Assembly (NCBI GenBank): GCA_003640385.1
Contig: RCAB01000523.1
Location: 1-41,928, forward strand
Direction: 5' to 3'
DNA length: 41,928 nt
Source of the DNA: Setaria digitata
Lineage: Eukaryota > Nematoda > Chromadorea > Rhabditida > Setariidae
The notes below the pieces were generated by a model. The model was not told the origin of the DNA. It did not search any database and saw only the letters and a program-made list of their open reading frames with translations. The position numbers and the translations under genes are program-made. Positions 27,832 to 38,521 of the stretch are shown in pieces. Within the stretch, counting starts at the first letter, position 1; each line of letters begins with the position of its first letter.

Positions 27832-29682
27832 CTCTTAGCCAGAACTGGGCGTTTTAGCGTTTTAAATTATCCATGGGCCATTTACAAAATTTTCCAAGAA
27901 CCTAAAACTAATCAGAATGTATAATATATATATATATATAAACTAGATTTTATTTTCAATCCCAAATCACTAAGTCCCTCATCATATGTATATTGATAAC
28001 AGTTTCAGAAAAAAAAAAAAAAGAAATCAATTAAAGTTTCTAATAATTAAGCAACTGACCGAGTGATTCCCAGCACCACAATCAGTTTGAAAAATTACAA
28101 ATATCGAATTAAATAACGCTGGTAACAAATTTTGTTTCTAATTTTTAATACATGTCGACAAATATTTTAGTTAAGAAAACTTTTCGCCTTTTGTTACGAA
28201 TTAATGAGAATTAATGCAAAGAAAGAACAAAATGTCTTTATTGTTACACATTATTCAAATTAATAGTAGATCACAGTCATATTATCCTTATAATTAACAA
28301 ATAAATGACTGATTAGAAAAAGAAAGTTCACATTAGCATACTTAAAGAAAATCCAAAAAATTTCTTATTAGCGACAATATAACATTGCCAAGTATCATTT
28401 TTGGAAAATGAAAATCCCTAAATCGGATTGAAGAACCGTATTAAAAAGAAAGAACCGAAAACCATATCAAAAACAAACAACCATAAACCATATCAAAAAC
28501 TTAAAGGAGAAAAAAATTTCCTACAAAAAATTCCAAGCAAATTTGTTGATGGTTTAGCTCATAAACGTATATTGCTATTAATAACTACTTCACTGCAATA
28601 AGCATAAGTTGTTTTAATACCAAATAAAGGTGAAAATCAAGGAAATTTCACTAATTCTAAAACAATTCTTCACCATTTTAAACACCGAACTAACAGTAAA
28701 TAATCTTCAAAGTGTTCACGTATGACAATGGTAAGGTTGTTTATATGAAAAGCAATAATGAACACTCAAACATTTCGAACACCTTTAAATGTATAAATAT
28801 GACTTCTCTTGCATAGATTCGTATTTACCTTTTTCTTTTTCTTTTTTTTTTTTTTTTTTTTTTATAAATACACCGCTTCACATTTAGAATATGTTAACTG
28901 TCATAAGAAAAATAAAAATAAAATGATATACGACACATAGCACAGTTGAGAACTCCAGCATCTGTAGATCTATCATATATAAATCTTGCATAGTGTTTTG
29001 GAAAAAAGATCACTTGAGAAAAATGAGAAAAAGAAAAAGGAAAAAAAAGGGGAGGGGGAAGAAAAAAAAGAGAAGAAACCATTCGCCTAGCAATATTAAG
29101 CTAAGGAATGAACAATGAAAAAATTACACAATAAAATCTATGAAAAGATGTAAAATAAATAATGATAATCACACATTTTCTGAGTAAATGAAAGAATGAA
29201 AGATTGAAAGTTTCTATCAAAGATATCGCCTATGGCTAAACTATTTAGCCTTATGTCAAAAATAGAAGTTAAAAAACTTAACCCAGCACTACATTGATAA
29301 TAAAAGAATGAACTATATAAGGAGAAGAAAAAAATTACTCTCTCTACTTTTGTTTCAGAAAACAAATGGTGGATAATTTCAGATCTATTGGTGTTAAACA
29401 CTGAAAACTAAATTGAAAAAAGGCATGGAATAAAATGGATTTTTCGATTTTTCTAATGACAGACAATTTCATTCGAAATTTGGAAATAAAGTTCAAAATA
29501 GCAGTATTTGGACAAAAAGCTTTTGAGGAAAATTTACTCAGCTATAATTGGTCTGTCACAGAAAGAAGCAATACAGAAGATATGTAAACGTAAAGCTGTA
29601 GCGCAATAGAGGAATATGTGGCTTTTAAAGCTGTTGCACTAAAAAAACATACAATCCCTCTGGAAAAAGTTAAACCGTTTAA
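27832..29682. other. Spacer between SMPD2-type gene and MRPL22
   Basis: 1.85 kb with no recognisable exon. It holds a TA run (27924-27940), a short direct repeat containing ACCATATCAAAAAC near 28462 and 28491, and a 22-nt T tract (28842-28863). It probably includes the 3' UTR of the sphingomyelinase and the promoter of MRPL22. Confidence 0.55.
28842..28863. repeat. Poly-T tract of 22
   Basis: The longest plain T run seen here, preceded by CTTTTTCTTTTTC. No short interspersed element body was seen on its other side. Confidence 0.85.
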
Positions 29683-32600
29683 TTAATCATTCAGTAACAT
29701 AGCCACAGATAATTTTGATGCTTTCAGTGCTTTATATTCCAGTGTCAAGCCAATAAAACCGTGCCATAAGCAAAACCCAACTAATAAAGTAAGAAAAAAT
29801 CGAAGTATTAGTCCCTGAAAGACAAACTGAAAAATTATTTGTTTATTTATACTGTGATATATATCAAGTTACTTGAAGAGAAAAAAATCTAACAGGTTTA
29901 AAAGGATGATTTAGCTGAATATCATAAATCATTCTATAACTTCCTATTTTGCTTAAAAATTTTGACGATTATGGTTCGCCACCTTTTCCGTTCATTAAAT
30001 GCATTAATTAGAGTGGTATATATTAGCACGAAGCAATGAAATATATTCATAAACTAACCGCAGTTTTAACAACAGGGAAATGATCCTCAACAAGAAAAGT
30101 GGAGACAATCAATCCAACAAGGACAACGATTAAGCCAATGAAAACAAAACGATCCCGACTGACGCGGGTTATTCCTTTCTGATGAACCGCGATAACTTCT
30201 TTGAGCAGAGTCGGCGAAGTGGATGGCAAGTTGTTACGAATCTGCAATGATCAGAAGTCAACAAGTTTTTTAAACTGGAATATGTGACTTGTTAATTCCA
30301 TCAACTAAAAAGGAATAATTAAATCTAAAAACCGTTCAACTCCAGAAATATACTTCCGCAAATAATTATAAATATAAAATAAAATGAAAAAAAACCTATT
30401 GAACATTAAATTACAAAAAAAAGAAAAAAAATGAAAATGTGGGTTCCATATTTTTGGGACTTTTGAGAGTTGCTCATAGTTATTTTCGAATCCTCGTCCA
30501 AACGATTTACCTATATTGACCTTCACCAAATGAAGCTCGGGATTATTAATAATAAGATTATTAATACAAAACATACCTCGTCTTCTTGTTTCGACACAAA
30601 GAATTCTGCGTAAACTCCTGCGTGATCACTGTAATTGATAGATTTTTGATCATGAACACGATTCATCCTTATTTCGCACCTGTTCAATTGCACGTTGCCT
30701 AAACAGAAAGTTTAAATTTATCGACTTCATTTAAAACTAGAAAAAAAGGTCATGAGGTTTTTACATCGTTCTTCTTCACAGTCTCCTTATTAAAGAAATG
30801 AAAAGAAGGAAGAATTCAGCAGCAAAATAAAGGGCAGAATTAAATAATCTTATATATTATTATTAAACAAAACAGAGAGCGTGACAACGGACATAGTTCC
30901 TTCAAAGAGAAATAAGTTTGCTCAATCCTGTACCGCTCAGGATTCAATGAATTCTTGGAAATCACTCCTGAAGTTTGCTAGTTTTAAAAGAATTCTTCCT
31001 GAGTAACTGATCGGAAGTTAGATGGATAAGACAGATTAAACAGAACTTCAAGTTTAGATTAAATCTGCACCATTAAATCTTGATAGTAATGTTAGCAAGT
31101 AGCAGCAGTATTGCAAAAAAAAACAGATTAAATTTCTCAAGACTTAAAAGACCACTGACTACACCATATAAACAAATGTAATGTAATTAAACTTACTTTT
31201 CCCGCTTCTATACATAATAAAATCCAAACGTTTTCCTTCTTCTTTTTTATTTTTAAGATGTCGAGATGTATAACAATTATCACACCTCTCGAAAGTCGCA
31301 CCGGAATCATCGGAACTATTCTGAAACAGTCAAAGGGGAACTTCCAATATTTTTCATTTCTTGGACAAGAAATTCAAAAAGCTACAATTGCGGCGAAGAT
31401 ATTACAATAGTCTTACGACAGCTTCCAGCTACAGCTTAAGTTCTTGTCTATGTTTTAAAAAAATCTAGCAAATTCACTGACATATTATGCACAACATTTC
31501 TATTTTTTTTTTCTTAAACCGCAGTAGATAAAAAATTCACATTCCGAAAATGTAAAGGAAAAATTTTCTTACTTCTATCTACCGTTAAAATGACTTCAAA
31601 AATAACCGGTTTTTGAAGCCAAGCATCCGACAGGTTTGCGTTCCTAACTATTAAGTGATAGGCAAGACCACCCGGTTCAATATTAAAATCACCTAAAATG
31701 TTATAATTCATTGCGTCTCAATTCAGAAGAGAACCATTTTGAAAAACTTAGAGAGCTTAAGAAACTAATACTATAGATATGATCACCTATCCAAGTTCAG
31801 ATGATAATTCATCGCATTAGGGAAACAATCGTTTTGCACTGTCAGCACACAGTGAAACACATGTTCTATTTTAAGTTTGAAACATATCCAAAAGAAATAT
31901 AAAATATGCATCACTAAAGAATTAATAGAATTCTAATAAATGGTTAACTAATGTGATAGCTACTAAAGAATTTAAAACGTGCACTAAACGCAAAAGAAAA
32001 CAAACCAGCAAGAATTAAAGCATCAGCAGAATAACCTGTGTGCTTCACAAACTGACTTAGTTCAAAGGCTTGTGCAAGACGATGAGGTAAATACAGGTCT
32101 TTTTCAGGGTCGTATTCAGCATGAAGCTGTAATTTAAATTTCAACCAAACTTTTGTATTCAACCCATTTAAAAACGTGACATACTCATTTCTAAAAAAAA
32201 AAAAAAATTATATTTTAAAGCTTAAAAAACAAAGCATTTAAATGCGAAAAAAATTTAAATCTTTTTTATCGCCAAAGTTTTTGTTTTAGGGACAAGGACG
32301 CATTACTAGGCTTTAAAAATTGTAGACTCATCCTAAAAACGAAAATTCAGCAAAGGTAATAAAGTTTATAAGAATTCATTCAAAATACTTACATGAGCAG
32401 CGTAAAAATTAATACGATATTCGTCAATTTCAATTTCTACTAAACCTACACCTTTTCCACCAAACCAATCACCTCTGAAATAGAAAATATTCGTGAGAAA
32501 AATTAATAATAACGAATTTGAAATCCCTCAGCTAAGGAAGATATGGGGAGATTTATGACTTCTAATAAGCAAGCTTGAAAACATTCAAACTACAGAATTT

Positions 32601-33886
32601 ATAGTTCACAGCTAACAAACAAATTACCTCCAGCAAAAGTCATCTAAAGAATTCTTAATATAAAAGCCAAACGACAAGACAAAGTATTAAAAAAGATATT
32701 AACATATGTTCAGAACTACCATTATTCTAACTTTTAACTGTTAACATCGACGGATGAGTGCAGTTAGTGCAATCATTGCGAAAAATATTTCATGAAAACA
32801 CGACAAATTTCGATGCCTCTAACAGAATATCACAAAACGTACATACCTGTGTATATGATGCGCAAACCCATTCAGTGTAAAACGATGCATTAAAGTTGAA
32901 ACAATCGTATGGCGACTGAAAACGCAAATGCCACTTCCAGTGAAGCCACTGCAATGAAAAATGAAGACCCGTAATTACTACTAAATTTAAAAAAGTAGAA
33001 ATTTCAACAAAACACATAGGTTCAGAACACTAATAAGAATTTCTCTAATATTAATATTCGAAAAATTGTAAATATTAAATCCAACTAACCCAAGCAATTT
33101 TTTTTTGTATTACATGGATTCCAATTAAATCCTGCAATTTAATCATTTCGAAACAGAAACTGGACTTTTCTTTAAGTAAAAAAATTAATACCTATGGAAA
33201 TAGTAATTGAAAGGATATGTTTCGTGTAGCACCTCCTGTAAACGAAGAAAATCGCTTTCTTTCCAAACCTGGAAAAATCTAATTGGTTCCTTCCTTCCAA
33301 GTTTCATTTGATAAGTCTAGGTTTTGAGAGGCAATGCAGTATTCGAGATTGACCATTCCAGGATTTAATATTTCTTACTCAGAATATTCCTTAACACAGC
33401 GAAACTCCATTTTAGATAGAAAAAAATAGATTCAGTATAAAATTTAAGAATATTTTTTTACAAACTAAAAGCATACCTCTTCAAGGGCCACAATATCATA
33501 CACGTCTTGTAGTAAAGCTTCTCCAATTTTTTTAATTCGCAAAGTCCGATCCCTACTTCCAATTGGCCATGGTAAAGGTAGGCCCCTGAACAGTAAATTC
33601 TTCATTAAAACAGCGAACAAAACAACGATTAATTAAAAATTTCTTCATCAACAAAGAATATGTAGAAGAAAGACAACCATCCCCCCCCCCCCCCCTTGAC
33701 CAATCCATAAATTTTTTTTTTAGGGAAACTACAAAAAACACCTTTACAGAGAACTTCACAGAATCTTAATTAATTGCAGACCATTCTCCTAATTTCGATG
33801 ACAGGAACTTCCCAATATATTTTTTAAAACATTAAAGAAACAACATACCAGCAATTTAAGCAAACAACACGTAATATTAGTGGCAT
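29683..33886 (-). CDS. SMPD2: Neutral sphingomyelinase, SMPD2 type
   Basis: Eleven exons, minus strand: 33849-33886, 33477-33585, 33192-33268, 32847-32948, 32393-32474, 32006-32126, 31607-31692, 31197-31320, 30577-30698, 30059-30241, 29683-29814 (391 aa). It is a Mg2+-dependent enzyme of the DNase I/EEP fold that splits sphingomyelin to ceramide and phosphocholine. Catalytic motifs fall where human nSMase1 has them: LNCW (N11), LEEVW (E49), HLHAEY (H136), GDFN (D178, N180) and SDH (D271, H272). Two C-terminal membrane helices follow (about 319-338 and 352-372), as in the ER-anchored human enzyme. For exon seven I chose the donor CCG|GTTATT because it makes the DAWLQKP...NCY stretch align without gaps; GTAGAT 24 nt further downstream would add eight residues. 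The tiny first exon ends in the middle of the Trp codon. A CTTTTTTCAG acceptor lies 50 nt before the ATG. Confidence 0.93.
33681..33695. repeat. C15 homopolymer (G15 on the minus strand)
   Basis: Fifteen C in a row inside the first intron of the sphingomyelinase gene, so the transcript would carry G15. Such a tract stands out in DNA this AT-rich. It can form a G-quadruplex and is prone to length errors. Confidence 0.95.
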
Positions 33887-34391
33887 ATTTCCGGGGAATA
33901 TATTAGTGGACTCTGCCCCAGTGATTTATAATTTTACTGAAAAAAGTTTTTTCGAAAATTGCAGAAGAGATGCAAAAAAACTCCTCAAGTTCGTAATATG
34001 AAGTATTCACTCGATCATTAACTCAATCAGTCAATCATTCATTTTCTCATTTTCCAAATAAATGAAGATTCATACCAGCCAGCGGGTCATCTACTTAAAA
34101 TTATTTCTTGATTTAGTTTTCGTGTTGTGTTTATAACAGTTAAATTAACCGCATTAGCAGTACAGGAAAATAATGACAAAAATAAAAACAAAAATGGCAA
34201 CAATGCCAATTATTCGATTATTCTAAAGTCACTGATTCAGATATCTGTGAAACAATGGTAACAATCGCAGTAACGAACTGCTAATGCAATATATTAACAA
34301 AGAGAAATAAAGAAAAATTTTTTCATTTGAAATAAATACAACGAAATAGAGAAAAAAATTGATTGAGCATTAATATCGGAAAAGTATCTCA
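33887..34391. other. RWDD4-SMPD2 intercistronic spacer
   Basis: 505 bp without an ORF. It contains the acceptor above and a short GGAATATATTAGTGGA sequence resembling the tandem repeat at 23350-23520. Confidence 0.5.
33937..33946 (-). promoter_or_regulatory. Probable trans-splice acceptor of the SMPD2-type gene
   Basis: On the minus strand CTTTTTTCAG is a near-consensus nematode acceptor, 50 nt before the start codon. No coding exon upstream was found. RWDD4 ends about 450 bp upstream on the same strand, which fits a downstream gene of an operon. Confidence 0.5.
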
Positions 34392-36964
34392 TTATTTGTT
34401 TTCACGTGTTTGTGAGAGATGTTTAATGATATCGACCCAATTCCAACCACGCTCCTACAAATTTCAAGAAGGATTAGATAAAAGTTTTTCAATCAATTAT
34501 TTATAAAAAAAAAAAATTATATTTTATAGTGATAACGAATAAAATCCTTTTATATGAATCACAAAAGCAATTCAATACATGTAGGATATCAAACAGAATG
34601 AAAAGATCGGGAATTTCATTTGCAGGAAAATTTTTTATTAGGGAGGAAAATTGCAGCAAAATTTAGTCTGCAAAATCCGGTTTTTGAATGTGACTTTTTT
34701 TTAACGATTTGCCTACAAATAATACAAGGAAATTTTTTCTTTTAAAAAGAAGAGAATTCCGACAAAATCAATCAACCTTTTCACCAAAACTGCTAGCAGT
34801 TGTATGGTCCCACATTCGTCTTTTCTGTGCTTTTGTCATTTGCATTCTTTTGACTTCAGCAGTAATTTCATGAAAGCCATCTTTCTCAACAATCTTGCCA
34901 TTACTGTCGTTGATTTCATTTTCATCATTAGCACCATGAAATTCGATCTAAAATATTACCAAAGAAGCTACTATTGATAAAAAAAACATAAATAATGAAG
35001 CTTAAAAACAAAATTTTCTTCCAAAACTTCGTCCGTGAAAACTTTCACCTAACATTTCCTAAAAGTAATAACTGCACGTCGTGTACAATATTGCACTTAC
35101 ATCAAGAAGGAAAAAAAGAGAAGCAAATTAAATAAAGAATCGAAAACCAGCATTAGAAATTAAACCACATTTCATGCATACTTGATTTTTGACTAAATCC
35201 TCGAAATTTTCTCTAGTATATTCAATTAATGTGAAAGTTACAGCCATTCCCACATACTGTTCGGCCTCAGTTAAAAGTCGTCTTTTAATATCTTCCTTTA
35301 CCTGTAAATAAGAAGGACATGAAAGAAAAAATTTGTTTGAAAAATTCTGTTTTTTCTTTTTTTGCTTGATTAATAATGCAACACCGCGTAGTACTTTATA
35401 CGTAGTACGTGTATGTAGAAGTTATATGTAGTACTTTTCATGTCAAGAAAGAAAAAATTCATTACACAAACCTCCGGTAAAATGTGTCGATTGTAAAAAA
35501 GATCCAATGAAATGGTTGGAATTGTTTCAGGATATGTATCTGGCCAAGAAATTTCCAGAATGAAAGACTTGTAATCGTCACCTTCACCAAATTTATACTA
35601 GATTTTCCGTTATTAAATCCATCCTTCTTTTCTTTTCAAACTAACGCAATAAAATGTAAAATTTAAGAGTAATTAAAATAATGAAATATTTCTCTTTATG
35701 CGGAAGTACTAGTAAGAAAATACAAAGCAAAGGTAATAAAAAGTAAATACTAGTAACATTGTTACCATGGAAGAATCATAAGCTATATTTCTAGCATACG
35801 TAGGAAGCAAAAATAATAGCTTAAAGATAACGATGAAATTTCAGGACAAAATTTATTTTATACCCTCCTCCATCGTTAAATTTGCTTCCACTTTTTCAAT
35901 GCATATGCGTCACAAATTCTACATTTTTGGTAATATTTTATCTAAAGAAATAAATTTCTTTTGATACATATGTCTTTTAAGTCAGTGTTTTACGGTTTCA
36001 AAAAAGTAGGCTAAAAAAACCGGTGTAGAGGATTTTTGTACTCTTATTTTCCTTCTTTTTTTTTTCTCGAAGAAAGCCATACTTGAAGGAAGTAATTTGA
36101 GATAATTAACTGAATAATTTTTTCTTTGATAAAGATAAAGAAGTGCACATGACTTTTGCATGACTTCTCTTCTCAATTTTACCATTAAATAAAAAGTTTT
36201 TTGAATTAGTTAAAAAGAAACATGCAATTAAGAATTTCTGGTAGTAGACAGAATAGTAATACTGTCAAATCTGTAAAGTATTACTTATACATCTTGGGGG
36301 AAAATATGGCAAAATTTAAATATAATAAGGAAAAAAAATTTATCGAAGTCACTCAGAAAGGGCCATTATTCATTCAAGGAATGAAGAGAAGAAAAATCAT
36401 TTCAGCATAATTCGCCTCATTAACTTAATTATTAAAAATCTACTTCCAAACTAGCTAGAAAATAAGAAGTAATTTCATACAATTAATAATTTTTGACGAC
36501 TATCCACGGCATTTCAATTTTTAAAAATAGGATTGAAAAAGTTAATGATAAATCTAATTAAATTAATCAGTTTTTCATAGGTACTTGGTAGTAAAAAGCC
36601 AATCAACCTATGGCAATAGAAGATTTTATTAAAATTACCATAAAATAAGGTGTAAGTTAAAATGAATTTTTTTGCTCATAAAAGAGTATTCTTTTTTCTT
36701 TTTTTAATGCGGATAGCATCGTATTATCATCGATGTTGTAGATGAAAAAAGGACGAAAGTTGAAAGAAAAAATGACTCAAGTAAATAAATAACGTAAGCA
36801 AAACAAAAATAAAGCAATGATTCTAAACGTATGATAAAATACCAGTGTAAGTAATAATGAAATACCTGAAATTTGTTATCACTGATTAACACAAAACGTT
36901 GATCACCATCAAAAATTGATTTTAATACTTCCAATTCAGTCTTCTGCTCCACCAATACATTCAT
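34392..36964 (-). CDS. RWDD4: RWD domain protein, RWDD4-like
   Basis: Five exons, minus strand: 36866-36964, 35472-35597, 35182-35301, 34777-34947, 34392-34454 (192 aa; human RWDD4 188). The RWD domain spans about residues 1-115: ELEVLKSIFDGDQRF at the start, then SFILEISWPDTYPETIPTIS with the diagnostic YPxxxP, then MAVTFTLIEYTRENFEDLV. A basic linker (KRMQMTKAQKRRMW) and the conserved C-terminal block RGWNWVDIIKHLSQT identify the RWDD4 branch rather than RWDD1 or GCN2. RWD domains are ubiquitin-conjugase-like, protein-binding folds; the cellular role of RWDD4 is poorly known. The first intron is long (1.27 kb). The leader is only 13 nt behind TTTTTAG and contains a two-codon uORF that touches the start codon. 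Confidence 0.93.
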
Positions 36965-36977
36965 TTAGTACATCCTA
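36965..36977 (-). promoter_or_regulatory. RWDD4 leader: acceptor plus ATG-TAC-TAA uORF
   Basis: On the minus strand TTGTTTTTAG is followed by G, ATG, TAC, TAA and then the RWDD4 ATG. The acceptor AG is at 36975-36976, and the uORF is 36971-36973 (ATG), 36968-36970 and 36965-36967 (TAA). If the SL is joined here, a two-codon uORF is the first open frame met by ribosomes. Confidence 0.6.
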
Positions 36978-37615
36978 AAAACAATTCACCAAAATAACTT
37001 TTTTCTAAATTAAACAAACAACAACAAAAACAACAAAAAATCATCTCCCCAAAAACAATACAATCATTCACTTCATGAAAATAATAAATGCAGTATGAAG
37101 TGTACACCTTTTCGATAAATGAACACAGATAAGATTATAAAAAGAAATAATTTAAATACAAGAAATGATTAGAAAAGAGAATAAAAATGAAACGAATCGA
37201 GAACGTGTCATTATAAGAGAGGAAACGAATGGTAGGAATTAAGTCAAAGAACTAACTGAGAACTCCAAGCAAATCCATAAATATCTTTATAAAACAGAAG
37301 AATGCCAAAGCCGTTGAGGCGAGAAAAAGTTTGTTCTAAATGTGAGGGATGAGCGAATTTTCACAGAGTCCGCTTCGGCCAATGAAGTGAAAATTGGTGG
37401 ATGGAAGGGTAGGAGGTTGGGGGTTTTATAGTCGTAATTTGGCTAGGATGTACGCTATGTCACGTTTTCTTTTGTTTTATCACGTGTTCTGCATGTTTTT
37501 TTTACTCGGCACTTCCGGAATTACTCTGTTATATAGTCACGCACTTTGCGTACGCCATTTTGTGCGTTATTAGTTTGTCGCACAATTTCAACATGCCATA
37601 TTTTTCTTTAATTAT

Positions 37616-37648
37616 TTTCTCTTTTTCCTTTTCTTTTTCTTTTTTTAG
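37616..37648 (+). promoter_or_regulatory. Probable trans-splice acceptor of COX6A
   Basis: A 30-nt pyrimidine tract ends in TTTTTTAG at 37648, five bases before the COX6A ATG. This is the strongest acceptor of the window at a gene start; SL trans-splicing is the likely use. Confidence 0.6.
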
Positions 37649-37653
37649 CATAA

Positions 37654-38521
37654 ATGTTAACGCAAATGCATCGGCTGCTTTTCGTTGCACGTTCACAAAT
37701 AGCCCGAACTCGGTTAAACCCAACGACGAAAGCATTTAGCACAAGTCAAGTGCAGCAGGAACAAGCTGCAACAGGTTTACTCTTGCAATTTTTGTCACTT
37801 TAAGGTGTACTTGGCATAACTTGGTCTTTTTTTTTATTAAAGAAGCTATAAAATAAATGATTCAAATCACTGATTTGTTAATCTTCACTTCATCTGTAGA
37901 ATTTGAAATCACTGGTATGTATACTTTAACATTTTGAAACGAGTTTATTGAGCATTGATGTTTAAATCATATTTGACATAGGCTTCCGCACTTGTATGAA
38001 ATGAGTGTTTCTTTCTACTGGTAAGGAGCACGTTGGAGTGTCAGAACCTAAAAAAAAAAAATACAACAACAGTGAAGCAACTGCAAAAAATTGCATTGCA
38101 GGTTATGACGAAGAGGCGGATGATCGTGATCGTTTCAAGTATGACAAATTTTATAATGCGGCAGTAATATTTGGTACGCCGGTGATGTTGTCATTGCTTT
38201 TTTATATGACTTATTTGGGGCATAAGATGGAACGACATTTCGATCAAGACAAATATGTCCACTATCCTTACCTAACTGTTCGCAACAAAGTGAGTTAAAT
38301 TTGACGTTAATCATTATCTCTTTTTTTCTTTGGAAAAAGGAAATAGAACTGTATGAAAGTACTTTTCAGCTGCTATGTGAAATTATTGGTTAGAGCTTTT
38401 TCTACCCGTAAATTTTCAGCCACTACCATGGGGTGATGGTAATCATTCTCTGTTTCACAATCCCGAGAAGAATTACGTGCCAGGTGTTGGTTTCGAGAAG
38501 AAACAAACAAAACACCACTAA
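37654..38521 (+). CDS. COX6A: Cytochrome c oxidase subunit 6A
   Basis: Four exons: 37654-37774, 37900-37914 (15 nt), 38006-38289, 38420-38521 (173 aa; most COX6A are 110-130 aa). Residues 1-32 look like a mitochondrial presequence (MLTQMHRLLFVARSQIARTR, then AFSTSQ). One membrane span is at about 97-117 (AAVIFGTPVMLSLLFYMTYL). The family signature crosses the last junction: YPYLTVRNK, then PLPWGDGNHSLFHNP. COX6A is a nuclear-encoded inner-membrane subunit at the complex IV dimer interface. The extra length is a charged stretch (VSEPKKKKYNNSEATAKN) before the membrane span. The first and last exons are secure. The microexon and the ATGAG acceptor of exon three are the only combination I found that keeps the frame, but that acceptor is weak. 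Confidence 0.85.
37900..37914 (+). CDS. COX6A microexon (15 nt)
   Basis: CTTCATCTGTAG precedes and GTATGT follows AATTTGAAATCACTG. It is phase 1 on both sides, so it adds five residues (EFEIT) and can be included or skipped without breaking the frame. Confidence 0.5.

Larger units (their letters stand above)
36965..37653. promoter_or_regulatory. Divergent promoter region of RWDD4 and COX6A
   Basis: 689 bp separate two start codons that face away from each other. The right part is relatively GC-rich (about 37310-37440) and contains a CACGTG E-box near 37480 (ATCACGTGTT). No TATA box can be assigned with confidence in such AT-rich sequence. Confidence 0.5.

Noticed and set aside
31583..31606. 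Alternative end of the seventh sphingomyelinase exon at ACG|GTAGAT
   Set aside because: It keeps the frame, but adds eight residues that break the otherwise gap-free match to the family between DAWL and NCY. It remains possible as an isoform.
36222..36410. Plus-strand 62-codon ORF inside the long first intron of RWDD4
   Set aside because: Low-complexity K/I/F composition, no homology and no splice or leader context; probably chance.
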